DNA of 41,626 nt from Streptomyces canus 299MFChir4.1 (GCF_000383615.1 NZ_KB911632.1:1-41626); one strand, 5' to 3'. Counted from the first letter of the stretch, positions 1-8,434 are shown. A program made the numbers and translations. Notes: generated from the sequence alone by a model not told the origin.

Positions 1-2424
1 GAAGACCGAACTACTCCCGTCCGGGAACTTATTGATCACCCCACCGTCATCGGTCAGCCCCGTACCACCACCCGTCGGTGTATCGAGCCCGCCCCCACCC
101 AGACCACCATTGAGGTTGCCGAGATTCCCCAAGTTCGACGTCACCGACTTACCGTCCGGACCAGTCGTCACCGCCTGCCCCGTCGCCGGATCGACCGTCT
201 GCGTCGAACCATCCGGGAACGTCGTCGTCAACTTCCCGTCATCACCCAGCGACGTCACCGAACCATCCGGATTCGTCACCGACGCCCCGCCGCCCAGATC
301 ATTCGTCGTGACATGTCCGTCAGGACCAGTCGTCGTCACCGTGTCAGTGTCAGGATCAAAGACCGAACGACTCCCGTCCGGGAAAGTGCTGGTGATCTTT
401 CGATTGTCTGTCCTGGTACCGCCGCCGGTGGGATTCAGCAGGGAGCCTCCGCCGTTGAGTCCGGTTAGGGCACCCAAATCCTGAGTGGTCGGGGGGGTGT
501 CGGAGTCGCGCGTGTCGCCTGGATTATTGTTCAGACCAGCGAAAGCCCCCAGGTTCTGGGTCAGGGCATCGTTGAAGTCGTTCGTCCCGCCCCGGCTGTC
601 ACCATTCAATCCGCCCAGAGCGTCGGTATTCTTGTTAGTCACATCATCGGTGACATCGTTCGTACTGTCGTTCAGGTCTCCAAGGTCGCCCAGACTTTCG
701 GTGGTGATTTTTTTTCCGTCCGGTCCGCCCCCACCGAGGAGGCTGTTCAAGTCCTGGCCGCCGCCTCCAGCGGGGTTGTTCAAGTCACCCAGATTACTTT
801 CGAGTCGGTCGGCTTGCTCCTTGGCCCTCTGCTCCGCCTCCGCCTGCGCTTCCTCCTGTTCCTTGCGCAGCTTCTCCTCGTAGGCCTTCTGCTCCTGACG
901 CTCCTTCTCCACCTCCGCCTTCTGCTTTGCTTCTTCCTCTTCTTGCTTTTTCCTGTCGTTCTCGTATTCCGCCTTCTGCTTTGCTTCTTCCTCTTCTTGT
1001 TTCCTCCTGTCGTTCTCGTAGTCTGCCTGTCGCTTTGCATTCTCCTCTTCTTGCTTTTTCCTGTCGTCCTCGTAGTCTTGTTGTTGCTTTTTCAAAAAAT
1101 CTTCCGCATCTTTATTTTGCTTATCGGCATCCTCCATCTCTTCGTCATTCTTATTCTTCGCGTACTCGTCGGCAGCCGTTCCGGTCGACTTCGGTTGGGG
1201 TTGGTTCTCCGTGAACACCCTGGCCAGATCCAGGAAGTGGTTATTCAGGGCCGATTGCACCTGGGTGGCCGGCTTGCCCAGGTATTCATCGACGCCCTGG
1301 TTCCAGATGCTGACCGCCTTGTCGCCGACCTTTGCCCAGTTCGCGATGTCGGAGAGGTCACCGTACTCCGGATGTACTTGAGTGAATCCTGGCCTCGCAT
1401 GTCCGTTATAATCCCATGTAATGGTCGCTTGACCCCCAGAAGCCGCGCCAGCCGCATTAGACGTTGAACTTTCGATGTCCACCTTGGTGACGTTGTTCGC
1501 GTCCACCCATTGAGCAAGGTCGTCCAGGACGTAACGCAGTACCCGAAGCGGGTCGAAGTATGGAGAGGTGGCCCAGGCGTACCACGCTTCCAACAGCGTC
1601 GCAGTGGAATCCTGCAGGTACATTCGGGCCTGTGACAGAGCGCGCGAATATATTGTGCTGCCAGTGCCACCTTCCGTCCCCGGAGGCGTGGAATTGAACG
1701 TCTCCACGTAGCTGTCGTAATTCTCCCGAATCTTCTTCAGCAGACTCTGGAAGACCTCCGCCGCCTCCCCCTTCCAGCTCGCGTCATCCCGACTGAAGCG
1801 GTCCTCCCAGTCTTTCAGCACAACGTCCTGGTCCTTGAAGAACTTGGCCGCGAAATCGAAGGACTCACCTGTGGCGGCAAAAGTCTTCAGGTCCACCACA
1901 TCGGCACTCCCGACGGACAAACCGCTGAACTGAACGCCATCAGTGTCACCGCCCAAAAGAGCTCGCAGCGCCGTCCGGGGGCCGTTCATGTACTGGTAAA
2001 GTGGAATCGTACTGAACTCGTCCTTGTGCCAATCTTTGAACTCATTGCCCGCACTATTGGACTTGGCGTCCTCGAAGTAGATCTCGTCGCCATTTCTCGC
2101 GCGCCCCTCGAAAACGATGCGAGCTTGGCGTAGCGTGGCGTCGCCCTTCATGTCGAAAAACCAGATGTCGTAGTCCTCGCCGGCGTTCCTCAGAAAGCCT
2201 GTGCCGTCCTCGACCAGCGATTTGATGGAGTGCTTCTTGATATCCATCCGGAAGAGCTTGCCGCCGTGCTCGGAGCGGAGCTTGTCGAAAACGGTGGCGC
2301 GGTCCGGTACCGGGTAGCCGGTTAGGTGAGTGACCAGACCGGCCCAGGTGTCGTCCGACGCAGCACCGCCACTGCCGAACTTGTTGACATTGGCGACGGA
2401 ATTGGGATCGAATCGATCGGCCAC
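1..2424 (-). CDS. T7SS-linked coiled-coil protein (AAWKG-like), C-terminus beyond the window
   Basis: This frame is open from a GTG at 2424 to the first base of the window, giving 808 codons with no stop, so the 3' end is missing. The GTG is the first usual start after an in-frame stop near 2550, and AAAGG lies seven bases upstream of it. Residues 1-410 look globular and helical. They contain the motif DDASWKGEAAEVF at about 213-225, which recalls the WXG turn and the family NCBI calls AAWKG proteins (from memory). Residues about 419-548 are a charged coiled coil with three 18-residue repeats (YEnDRkKQEEEeAKqkA type). Residues 549-808 are Gly/Asn-rich with recurring FPDGS and TGPDG motifs. 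There is no signal peptide, and the gene lies downstream of esx genes, so export by the T7SS is a reasonable inference. Base composition is less GC-rich than in the ecc genes, especially in the coiled coil. The function is unknown. Confidence 0.75.
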   Translation of the reverse strand, partial: MADRFDPNSVANVNKFGSGGAASDDTWAGLVTHLTGYPVPDRATVFDKLRSEHGGKLFRMDIKKHSIKSLVEDGTGFLRNAGEDYDIWFFDMKGDATLRQARIVFEGRARNGDEIYFEDAKSNSAGNEFKDWHKDEFSTIPLYQYMNGPRTALRALLGGDTDGVQFSGLSVGSADVVDLKTFAATGESFDFAAKFFKDQDVVLKDWEDRFSRDDASWKGEAAEVFQSLLKKIRENYDSYVETFNSTPPGTEGGTGSTIYSRALSQARMYLQDSTATLLEAWYAWATSPYFDPLRVLRYVLDDLAQWVDANNVTKVDIESSTSNAAGAASGGQATITWDYNGHARPGFTQVHPEYGDLSDIANWAKVGDKAVSIWNQGVDEYLGKPATQVQSALNNHFLDLARVFTENQPQPKSTGTAADEYAKNKNDEEMEDADKQNKDAEDFLKKQQQDYEDDRKKQEEENAKRQADYENDRRKQEEEEAKQKAEYENDRKKQEEEEAKQKAEVEKERQEQKAYEEKLRKEQEEAQAEAEQRAKEQADRLESNLGDLNNPAGGGGQDLNSLLGGGGPDGKKITTESLGDLGDLNDSTNDVTDDVTNKNTDALGGLNGDSRGGTNDFNDALTQNLGAFAGLNNNPGDTRDSDTPPTTQDLGALTGLNGGGSLLNPTGGGTRTDNRKITSTFPDGSRSVFDPDTDTVTTTGPDGHVTTNDLGGGASVTNPDGSVTSLGDDGKLTTTFPDGSTQTVDPATGQAVTTGPDGKSVTSNLGNLGNLNGGLGGGGLDTPTGGGTGLTDDGGVINKFPDGSSSVF
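916..1077 (-). repeat. Three tandem 54-bp repeats encoding coiled-coil heptads
   Basis: Three adjacent 54-bp units (1024-1077, 970-1023, 916-969) each encode an 18-residue unit starting D/E-Y-E-(D/N)-D-R and ending in A-K-(R/Q)-(Q/K)-A. Units 2 and 3 are almost identical at DNA level. The array is the core of the coiled coil in the surrounding gene and is a likely site of length variation between strains. Confidence 0.8.
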
Positions 2425-2579
2425 CTGGGCGCCTTTCTGGTCTGTCGTCGTCAGTTCCGGTGCATCGATGCTCCCCGCGGGATGCAGCCGAACTTTTTTA
2501 TGTCGAGCGGGCGGAGTCTGCCCGGCGTCCGTCGTTACGATGACTCGGCGTCAGCCGGTCGAGTCACCTTTCCGTTCGT

Positions 2580-3059
2580 TTATGTGGTGGCACCGGTGCC
2601 TCCGGTGCCACCGGTGCCACCGGAGGTGAGGGCGTCGATGTCTTGGAAGTTCATGAGCAGCGTCTGCGCGTCGATCTTGCTCAGGTTCTCGTCCTTGGTC
2701 TTGATCGCCTGGTCGATGGTTTCGGTCAGGGCCGCCTGCAGGTCCTTGAACAGGGTTATCTGATCGCCGAGCAGCTTGTCGACGGCAGTGGCCGAGGCCC
2801 GTACACTCTCCAGCAGCGTCGGCCCGGAGACGAGTGGTTCGGAGCCCATACGACCGAGACGCAGGAGCTGTGTGTCCTGCCCGAGGTTGTCCGGGGTGGT
2901 CTTTCCGTCGATGAGAGCGGCCAGCGAGCGGATGTGGCCCCCGTCGCCGTCCTCGCGGTACTTCGTCGCCGTGTTTTGTACCGGTTGCACCTCGTTGTCC
3001 CGGAAATTTTCCATCTGTTTGATGTTGAAGTGCGTGACGTCGGCTTTGTCACCAGCCAT
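2580..3059 (-). CDS. Small helical T7SS-associated protein
   Basis: This 159-residue protein starts at ATG 3059, with AGGAG twelve to eight bases upstream, and ends at TAA. It is predicted to be mostly alpha-helical. A charged N-terminal part (about 1-45) is followed by a long amphipathic region (about 75-145, VRASATAVDKLLGDQITLF and onwards) and a Gly-Thr repeat tail (SGGTGGTGGTGATT). No signal peptide or membrane segment is seen. It lies between the WXG100 gene and the coiled-coil AAWKG-like gene on the same strand, so it is probably part of the secreted Esx-type cluster or a partner of the large downstream protein. I recognise the type only loosely (PE/EspC-like helical T7SS proteins are alternatives) and do not assign a specific function. 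Confidence 0.7.
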   Translation of the reverse strand: MAGDKADVTHFNIKQMENFRDNEVQPVQNTATKYREDGDGGHIRSLAALIDGKTTPDNLGQDTQLLRLGRMGSEPLVSGPTLLESVRASATAVDKLLGDQITLFKDLQAALTETIDQAIKTKDENLSKIDAQTLLMNFQDIDALTSGGTGGTGGTGATT

Positions 3060-3288
3060 GGAACGTCTCCTGCCGCTTGTTACCGGACGAGAAAGAAAGG
3101 GAGGTGGTCCGTCCGGCGGCTGCGGGCTTCTGGCGCGCCGGCAGCCACCGGCCGGGAGCCGAAACCGCCCGCGCCCGCACCACGTCGTCACATGGGGCGA
3201 CCGCGCGGGCGGGTTCGGCACCTTCCGATCGCACGCCCCGGACGGTGTGGCTTGCCCTCCGGGGCGGCGACGAATGAAGGGGGCTGCG

Positions 3289-3597
3289 CTAACGAACCCG
3301 CACGCTGTTCCAGCCGTCGACGCTCTTGCGCTCGTCGCGGATGTGGCCGTCGTGGATGTGGGTAAGCAGCTCGCCGGTGCTGTCCAGGAGCGTGCCCATG
3401 TTGCCGGTGGCCTGGTTCCACTCCAGCTGTACCTGACGGTACGTTTCCTGGTCGTCACCCTCCCAGGTTTTGATGAGCGGCTGGAGTTCGTCCTGCAGGT
3501 TGTTCAGGACACTCGCGATCTGCTGGGTCTGCGCGCGCAGATCCTCAATGGCTTGCCTGGCTACGGTGTACTGCACGTCGATGATGCCGTCGGCCAT
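3289..3597 (-). CDS. WXG100 family protein, EsxA-like
   Basis: The protein has 102 residues, the classic WXG100 length. It forms two predicted helices joined by a WEG turn (LIKTWEGDDQETY, about residues 41-53), which is a canonical W-x-G motif. ATG 3597 is preceded by GAGGAG five bases upstream. WXG100 proteins are small helical-hairpin dimers exported by type VII systems, often as heterodimers with a neighbouring gene product. Here the gene 90 bp upstream is a second Esx-like protein. No clear Y-x-x-x-D/E export motif was seen in its C-terminal tail, which ends in HIHDGHIRDERK and about a dozen more residues. A partner could supply that signal, as known for EsxA/EsxB pairs. I use 'EsxA-like' descriptively because orthology to a particular mycobacterial Esx is not established. 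Confidence 0.88.
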   Translation of the reverse strand: MADGIIDVQYTVARQAIEDLRAQTQQIASVLNNLQDELQPLIKTWEGDDQETYRQVQLEWNQATGNMGTLLDSTGELLTHIHDGHIRDERKSVDGWNSVRVR

Positions 3598-3687
3598 GAC
3601 GTCTCCTCTCGGGTGACCGGGCGCGGGCCCGGACGGATCACGGGTAGGACCTCACAAAGGGGCCGTTTCCCGGGTGTACGGACTGGG

Positions 3688-4023
3688 TCAGCTGAGCGCC
3701 TGGAAGACGCCCTTGGAGGTCGCGCCCGCCAGCTGTTGAATCTGCTCCTGGTTGTTCTGTGCCAACTTGTGGGCAGAGTGCACGTTGTGCTCGAGCGCGT
3801 CGACCATCCTTGCGATCTGATCGACGACCTTCTGCGCCTCCTCGCTCCAGCTGTTGAACAGCCTCCGCAGGGCCACGCCCTCGTCGCCGCCGATGCCCGA
3901 ACGAGCGGCGATCTCAACGACGTTGTTCTGAACTCGTGCGACCTGCTGCTGGGCCGTTTGCAGGGAGGTGACACCTCCCAAGCCCTTGGAATAATCCGCT
4001 TTCCTTGCGCCAGTGTCGGCCAT
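3688..4023 (-). CDS. WXG100-like protein, EsxB-like partner
   Basis: This 111-residue all-helical protein starts at ATG 4023, with AAAGGA about seven bases upstream. The central turn is LFNSWSEEAQKVVDQIARMV (about residues 55-74). The Trp is kept, but the Gly of W-x-G is replaced by Glu, so it is a variant WXG motif. A helix rich in Gln and Asn follows. Length, fold pattern and position directly upstream of the WXG100 gene suggest the other half of an Esx heterodimer. The roughly 800 bp upstream contain only a transposase remnant and unassigned DNA, so a promoter for the esx cluster probably lies in 4024-4552. Confidence 0.8.
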   Translation of the reverse strand: MADTGARKADYSKGLGGVTSLQTAQQQVARVQNNVVEIAARSGIGGDEGVALRRLFNSWSEEAQKVVDQIARMVDALEHNVHSAHKLAQNNQEQIQQLAGATSKGVFQALS

Positions 4024-4552
4024 GTCATGTTCCTTTCATCGAGTTGGTCCTGTCATGGGCAGGCTTTCGCTTTTCGAGGCTTAGGAAAACCAGCGCCCCG
4101 CGCAACGCCATGCAGGAACCTTCTAACATACGTTGGCCGTCACAATTAACGTTCGGGCCAGGGGAGTTGTTCCAAGGCGGCAGCCAAAAAGCACGCGTGT
4201 CTCACCTTGGGCGGGTGATGTGCGTATTCACCGGATGCTTACACCGGACGATTCCGCCGCGGGCGCCAAACAGGCAGACGAAGACGGCGATCGGTCACCA
4301 GGGGTGCCCGTCCCGGGCATATGACGTGCATTTGATACCTGTTCTTCATACTGCCCAGGCAGGTGAAATCGCCGATTTACCGTCATACCTCTCCTGGTCG
4401 GGGTCGTAGAGCGATACGGAGGTCGCATCAGCAATCCGCGAGCATCCGCCGGACGGTTCAGTGACCCTTTTGTCTTGCGGGGCAGATGGTGGGATGGCCG
4501 GTGGCCGACTGTCACATCGGGTGCGCGCAGGGTCCACTGCCCGGGGATGTCG
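4024..4552. other. Intergenic region upstream of the esx cluster
   Basis: No convincing coding sequence was found in about 530 bp. The stretch must carry the promoter of the esx cluster (minus strand), but I could not identify a clear -35/-10 pair. The AT-richer part near 4120-4160, which includes TATGTT on the minus strand, is the most likely place. A small inverted repeat TGCCCG-TCC-CGGGCA lies at 4305-4319. The right part borders the transposase remnant and may itself be leftover IS DNA. Confidence 0.4.
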
Positions 4553-4800
4553 TCAGGACGGGGGTCGACCGAGAGCGGCTGTGATTTCGTGGCTCCAGGC
4601 CCGGTGGCGGGCGAGGCGGAAAGTGCGGCGCCGGCCGGTGGTGACGAGCTTGGCGGCTGCGGAGAACAGGACGAACCGCAGGGGGCAAAGTCCGCAGAGA
4701 CAGGCCTTGCACAAAGACCGGTCCTGCGGGCCGTTTCGACCAGCAGGAGCGACTCGGCCCGGGAGACGACCTGGCGGCCGTCGTCCTGGCCGCGGACAGA
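4553..4800 (-). pseudogene. Internally deleted IS1380-like transposase remnant
   Basis: On the minus strand, about 4800-4715 encodes VVSRAESLLLVETARRTGL, which matches my recollection of the N-terminus of one group of streptomycete IS1380-family transposases. After a change of frame, about 4690-4553 encodes LRFVLFSAAAKLVTTGRRR and a short tail ending in TGA, which resembles the C-terminal helix region of the same family. The whole catalytic core (about 400 residues) is missing, so this is a deletion derivative that cannot transpose. It begins only about 40 bp past the eccB stop codon. Assignment rests on recognising the two end motifs and needs a database search. Confidence 0.5.
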
Positions 4801-4837
4801 GGGACAAGACTCCTGCCTGCCTGCCGGAAAGCCCGCA

Positions 4838-6424
4838 TCATGAAAGGGCGCCGGCGGCAGTGTCGCCCGCCTTGTCCTTGTCGTTGTCCGCAACGGAATC
4901 ACGTTGCCTCGTGCTTGTCCCCGCAGCACACTTTTGCGCCGTAACAACGGACTTGGCGGCACCTGAGGCGGAGGCAGGGTCAAGGTCGGGACCCGTGGGA
5001 AGAGCCGACAGCAGCGGCGCCGGCACCGAGGCGACGTCCGAATCTCCGTACCCGAGGGCCTTCAGGGAATCCTCGGTCGGGACGCGGTACTTCACGCCGT
5101 CGTCGGAGACCAGATAGGTGGTACCGGCGTGCGCGGCGCCGCTCGCGTGCAGGGCCCGTACCAGAGCCCCACGCCCCGGCCGGACCACCGTGGCGTCGGT
5201 GGGGACACAGGCCGGCTGCGACGGCTGGAGGACGGCCTTGGAGGTCACGACCGGGGTGAGTTCACTCAGTGGCACCATGACCGAGCTGAGCCGGGCGCCA
5301 CCGTTGTCGCCGTCCACCTGCGCGCACAGCGCCCTGCCGCGCGGTGTCAACTGCGGGACCGGCGGAGTGTCCGGCAGCTCCGCGGTGCCCGCCGTGGCCG
5401 AGCCCGGTGCCCGGTGCTCGCGCAGCGCGTCCGCGCCCAGCGTGCGGGCCTCGGGCGAACTGCCCTGGTAGGCCTGTTTCTGGGTCGCGGGATCACCCAG
5501 TACCAGAGCGGCGCCGAGCGGGGTCAGTGGTACCAGGCCGTCCTCGCGCAGCAGGTAATAAGAGCTGTCGGAGCCGACCACACTGATCTTGAACACCTGT
5601 CCGACGCGGGTGGCCTCACCTCCCAGTTCGGGTCCGGGGCCACCGCGTCCCGGCACGTCGGGAGACTTCAACGCGGGTCCCGGCGCCAGTGCGTCCAGAA
5701 AGGCCGCGGAGACCGGCATCGACTGCGTGGTGCCGAAACCGAGAGCGTTGCGGGCGTCGGAGGCGCGGTCCAGGGGCAACCTGCTGCCGCGCCACACCAG
5801 GTACTCGGTGTCGTCCGGGCCGTGCACCAGCACCGCGCGGTCCGCGTCGACCGCTCGGGATTTCACGGGTGCCCCGGCCACCAGAGTGGTGCTGCCGGGC
5901 TTGTCCACCGCGGTGTTCGCCTGGGTGCCGGTCGTGTCGAGCAGTGCACCGTCCGGCCCGGTGACGCACATGTGCCAGGCTCCGCCTTCGAGCCGACCGG
6001 ACGCCGGCACGCCCTCTGGGGCACCCGGGATACCGACCGGGGAGCCCACCGGTACGTCCAGCAGTGAGGCGCTGCTGACGTCCGTGGTCGCCAGATCGGA
6101 ACCGCCGATCAGCCGTGCGGAGGCGTAGTTGCGCACAGGGTGCAGTACACCGTCGGTGTCGGTCCACAGATAGCGGGCGCCGGTGTCCCGGTTGACCACC
6201 AAGTGCTTCCCGTCGCGCCAGCCGTCATTCCCGCCGGGCCGCAGCAGCCCGAAGACAAGGGCCCCCGCTCCAACCAGAATGGTGAACAGTACGCCGAAGA
6301 TCACACCCCGGGTGGTGCGCCCGAGTGGGCTTTCCGCGGCGTCGGGATCCCCCATCAGCAGCGCAGAGCTGAGTCTGCCGATCATGAAGGTGTGGGCATT
6401 CACCTGGTCGCGCCTGGACTGCAC
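4838..6424 (-). CDS. eccB: Type VII secretion protein EccB
   Basis: The 528-residue length is normal for EccB. The start is GTG 6424 with GAGGAGGAG a few bases upstream. A short cytoplasmic N-terminus with the family motif (QSRRDQVNAHTFMIGRLSSA, residues 2-21) is followed by one membrane helix (VIFGVLFTILVGAGALVFGL, about 41-60). A large extracytoplasmic domain then follows, with repeated YLVW/YLLR/YLVSDDG-type units typical of the EccB repeat domains (R1-R4). The C-terminus ends in an Asp/Lys-rich tail. EccB is a single-pass component of the ESX membrane core and binds EccC and EccD. The gene follows eccD by 43 bp on the same strand, so the two probably form one transcript. A decayed IS lies directly after the stop. 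Confidence 0.95.
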   Translation of the reverse strand: MQSRRDQVNAHTFMIGRLSSALLMGDPDAAESPLGRTTRGVIFGVLFTILVGAGALVFGLLRPGGNDGWRDGKHLVVNRDTGARYLWTDTDGVLHPVRNYASARLIGGSDLATTDVSSASLLDVPVGSPVGIPGAPEGVPASGRLEGGAWHMCVTGPDGALLDTTGTQANTAVDKPGSTTLVAGAPVKSRAVDADRAVLVHGPDDTEYLVWRGSRLPLDRASDARNALGFGTTQSMPVSAAFLDALAPGPALKSPDVPGRGGPGPELGGEATRVGQVFKISVVGSDSSYYLLREDGLVPLTPLGAALVLGDPATQKQAYQGSSPEARTLGADALREHRAPGSATAGTAELPDTPPVPQLTPRGRALCAQVDGDNGGARLSSVMVPLSELTPVVTSKAVLQPSQPACVPTDATVVRPGRGALVRALHASGAAHAGTTYLVSDDGVKYRVPTEDSLKALGYGDSDVASVPAPLLSALPTGPDLDPASASGAAKSVVTAQKCAAGTSTRQRDSVADNDKDKAGDTAAGALS

Positions 6425-6467
6425 GGCTCCTCCTCAACTCCTGTTTCCGCCACCCCGTTTCCGTACG

Positions 6468-7874
6468 TCAGCCGAAGAGGCCGCGCAGCCAGCCGAAGAG
6501 TCCCGCCACCCAGAAACACAGGGGCAGCAGGGCCACCGCGAGACCGGTGTGCGCGATCTCCGCGGCCCGGCCCCAGTACGGCAGAACGCGGCGGCCCGGC
6601 ACGGTCCATGCGGCGATGACCAGCGCGGCGGCGGCGGCCAGCATCACCGCGAAGACCACGACGCGTTCGTCGCCGTCGCTGTCCAGCGCCCAGGCGCGGG
6701 CGAGCAACAGCAGACCCCACAGCCCAGGGACGGTCAGACTCAGTCGCTGGCCGAGGTGCATGAGGCCCCGTGCGTGCAGGAACAGCAGCAGGCACAGTCC
6801 GAGCGCGGTCAGGACCTCGGGCAGGTTCGGGTGCTCGGCGAGGACGACCAGCGCTCCGGCGTTGACGAGGCCGACGACAGCGAAGAGCGTCGTGACCCAG
6901 TGCCCCGCCAACTGCGTCCGCTCCGCGACCTCGTTGCCCGCGTGAGGCTCGATGCCCTCCTGGAGCTGCGCGGCCGTGGTCGGCAGCGCGGGCATCCGCA
7001 TGCCGGCCAGCTTGAAGGCGAAGGGGGCCACCGCCCCGGCCGCGAGCGTGACCGCCGCCGCCACCAGCGCCGCCGAGGCGGGCAGGCTCAGATCGCTGTA
7101 GCCGATCATGGCCCCGCCGAGCGCGCCGATCACCGCGACCACCGCGGTGGCCAGCAGAGCCGGCGCTCCGACCGCGGTGACGGCGAGCGCGAGGACCGCT
7201 CCACCCGCGCCCGCTGCCCCGGCGGCGAGCAGTCGCGCGCCGGCGACCTCGGCGGCGTCGGGACCGGTCAGGTCGCCTCCGGGCAGCAGCCAGCCGGCCA
7301 GTGCGAAGGAGGGCGCTACCAGCATGCCGAGGGCGATGGCGGAGGCACGGTCGCCGACGGCGCGACTTGCCGAGCCCGCGCCCGCGAGCAGCAGCAGGCC
7401 GGTCACGGCCACGCAGGCGACCCGGGTGGAGGCGGAGTCCGTGACTCCGGGCCACAGCGCCAGCAGGAGGGCGGCCAAAACGGTCGCCACCACGGCGCCG
7501 ATCAGCACTCCGCGGGCCGACTCCGCGTGCCAGGTGTGCAACGACCGGCGCACGGTGTCGGCCATCCCGTCCACCAGGTCGTCCAGACGCGCTTCGGGCA
7601 ACGCCTCGGTGTGCGGGCGGAGGTGGAGAACCGCTCCGTCGGAGAGCCCGGCCTGACCCAGGGTGGTCTCCTCGTCGAGCGGGGCGTCGCCGAGTCGCTG
7701 CAGCACCCAGCCCGCGTGGTCGAGTCCGGCCTCCTCGGTCTCCTCACCCACGTATCGCAGCAGCGTGGGCAGGAGATCGGCGACCGGCACGTCGGAGGGC
7801 ACGGCCAGATCGACGGAGACACTGGGCGCGCGTACGGTCAGGCGGCACAGTTCGGCTATCGCGCTGTCGCTCAT
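6468..7874 (-). CDS. eccD: Type VII secretion integral membrane protein EccD
   Basis: The protein has 468 residues from ATG 7874. An N-terminal ubiquitin-like domain (about 1-95, CRLTVRAPSVSVDLAVPSDV onwards) is followed by eleven predicted membrane helices (from about residue 120 to the C-terminus), the standard EccD layout. EccD is the multi-helix barrel of the ESX inner-membrane complex. The frame is open upstream to another ATG at 7931. I prefer 7874 because it starts directly before the ubiquitin-like fold, and because DNA above 7935 belongs to a transposase remnant that leaves no ribosome site for the longer start. The IS scrap ends about 60 bp before the chosen start, so the native promoter may have been replaced. 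Confidence 0.93.
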   Translation of the reverse strand: MSDSAIAELCRLTVRAPSVSVDLAVPSDVPVADLLPTLLRYVGEETEEAGLDHAGWVLQRLGDAPLDEETTLGQAGLSDGAVLHLRPHTEALPEARLDDLVDGMADTVRRSLHTWHAESARGVLIGAVVATVLAALLLALWPGVTDSASTRVACVAVTGLLLLAGAGSASRAVGDRASAIALGMLVAPSFALAGWLLPGGDLTGPDAAEVAGARLLAAGAAGAGGAVLALAVTAVGAPALLATAVVAVIGALGGAMIGYSDLSLPASAALVAAAVTLAAGAVAPFAFKLAGMRMPALPTTAAQLQEGIEPHAGNEVAERTQLAGHWVTTLFAVVGLVNAGALVVLAEHPNLPEVLTALGLCLLLFLHARGLMHLGQRLSLTVPGLWGLLLLARAWALDSDGDERVVVFAVMLAAAAALVIAAWTVPGRRVLPYWGRAAEIAHTGLAVALLPLCFWVAGLFGWLRGLFG

Positions 7875-7934
7875 CAGCAGGACTCTCAGTTTTCCGTGGG
7901 GGCTTGGCCGGAGGCCTTGACGCTCTGTCATTGA

Positions 7935-8036
7935 TCAGACGGCGAGGTCGTACTCGAGCTGGAGCAGGAAGAGGGCTACGGCTGAGGCCGAGGCTGAACC
8001 TGCGCAGAGCCTTGAAGGTGATCCTGAGCAAGGAGG
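7935..8036 (-). pseudogene. 3' scrap of an IS5-like transposase
   Basis: The minus strand encodes LLRITFKALRRFSLG, then after a frame change SAVALFLLQLEYDLAV and a TGA at 7935-7937. This parallels the C-terminus of the transposase pseudogene at 8435-9237 (LLKTTFKALRGVSLDPSR) and the usual ending of that family. About 100 bp remain. It is clearly divergent from the second copy, so it comes from an older or different insertion. Its stop codon lies only about 60 bp upstream of the eccD start. Confidence 0.65.
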
Positions 8037-8115
8037 GTCGCCGCAGTGTTTTACGGCGGCCAGGCTTCACCCACTTCCTGTCACGGGCTTTCTCCCGGAG
8101 ACCTCTCGCCGCGAT

Positions 8116-8310
8116 TTACCAGGGGATCATCACGAATCCGTAACTCCTTGCCCCGCAACGGAAGCCGGCGAGCAGGCCCTGCTGGGCGAGCGTGTCGCCC
8201 AGCGTCTGGCACTCCAGGTAGGACTTGGTCCAAGTCGGAAGGAGATGTGTCTGGGCCGAGGCCGTACCGGCCGCGGAAATCATCAACGCGCCCGTGGCGA
8301 GTGCACCCAT
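8116..8310 (-). CDS. Small secreted protein with two cysteines
   Basis: The encoded protein has 64 residues from ATG 8310, with GAGG nine bases upstream. Residues 1-19 are a short Ala-rich hydrophobic stretch ending in TASA, a good signal peptidase I site. The mature part of about 45 residues has two cysteines (YLECQTLG and GFRCGARS), which could form one disulfide. Small secreted proteins with this layout are common in Streptomyces and mostly have no known function. The signal peptide is short: an upstream ATG at about 8333 (MRTR) is out of frame by one base, so the original N-terminus may have been lost to a single-base frameshift. The gene sits between two transposase fragments and carries its own operator-like sites upstream. 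Confidence 0.6.
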   Translation of the reverse strand: MGALATGALMISAAGTASAQTHLLPTWTKSYLECQTLGDTLAQQGLLAGFRCGARSYGFVMIPW

Positions 8311-8365
8311 GACCGCGATCCTCGCGTACGCATGAGATCCTCCAGTCTCTGCAGGTTCAAGAGGG

Positions 8366-8432
8366 TAGAACGTTCTTCCTTCCAGATGAGCTTGCCCCGG
8401 GCTCCCTCCGAAGTCAACACCGAACGTTCTCG
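8366..8432 (-). promoter_or_regulatory. Paired GAACGTTC palindromes around a TTGACT box
   Basis: Upstream of the small secreted protein, two copies of the palindrome GAACGTTC occur at 8422-8429 and 8368-8375, the latter extended to AGAACGTTCT. A TTGACT (-35-like, 8412-8417 on the minus strand) lies just inside the first copy. The arrangement looks like a repressor-controlled promoter. GAACGTTC cores are typical of TetR-family operators, and the same core occurs once more at 20818-20825. No good -10 hexamer was found at standard spacing, so the promoter call is tentative. Confidence 0.4.
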
Positions 8433-8434
8433 CT

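Noticed and set aside
3060..3288. Possible small gene or terminator between the WXG100 gene and the next gene
   Set aside because: No frame with codon bias and no strong hairpin was found.
7875..7931. Longer EccD start at 7931
   Set aside because: No ribosome site; the sequence just upstream is the end of a transposase remnant, and the family fold begins at the later ATG.
5129..7934. Long plus-strand frames opposite eccB and eccD
   Set aside because: They are low-complexity Arg/Gly/Ala-rich translations antisense to well-supported genes, without plausible starts.
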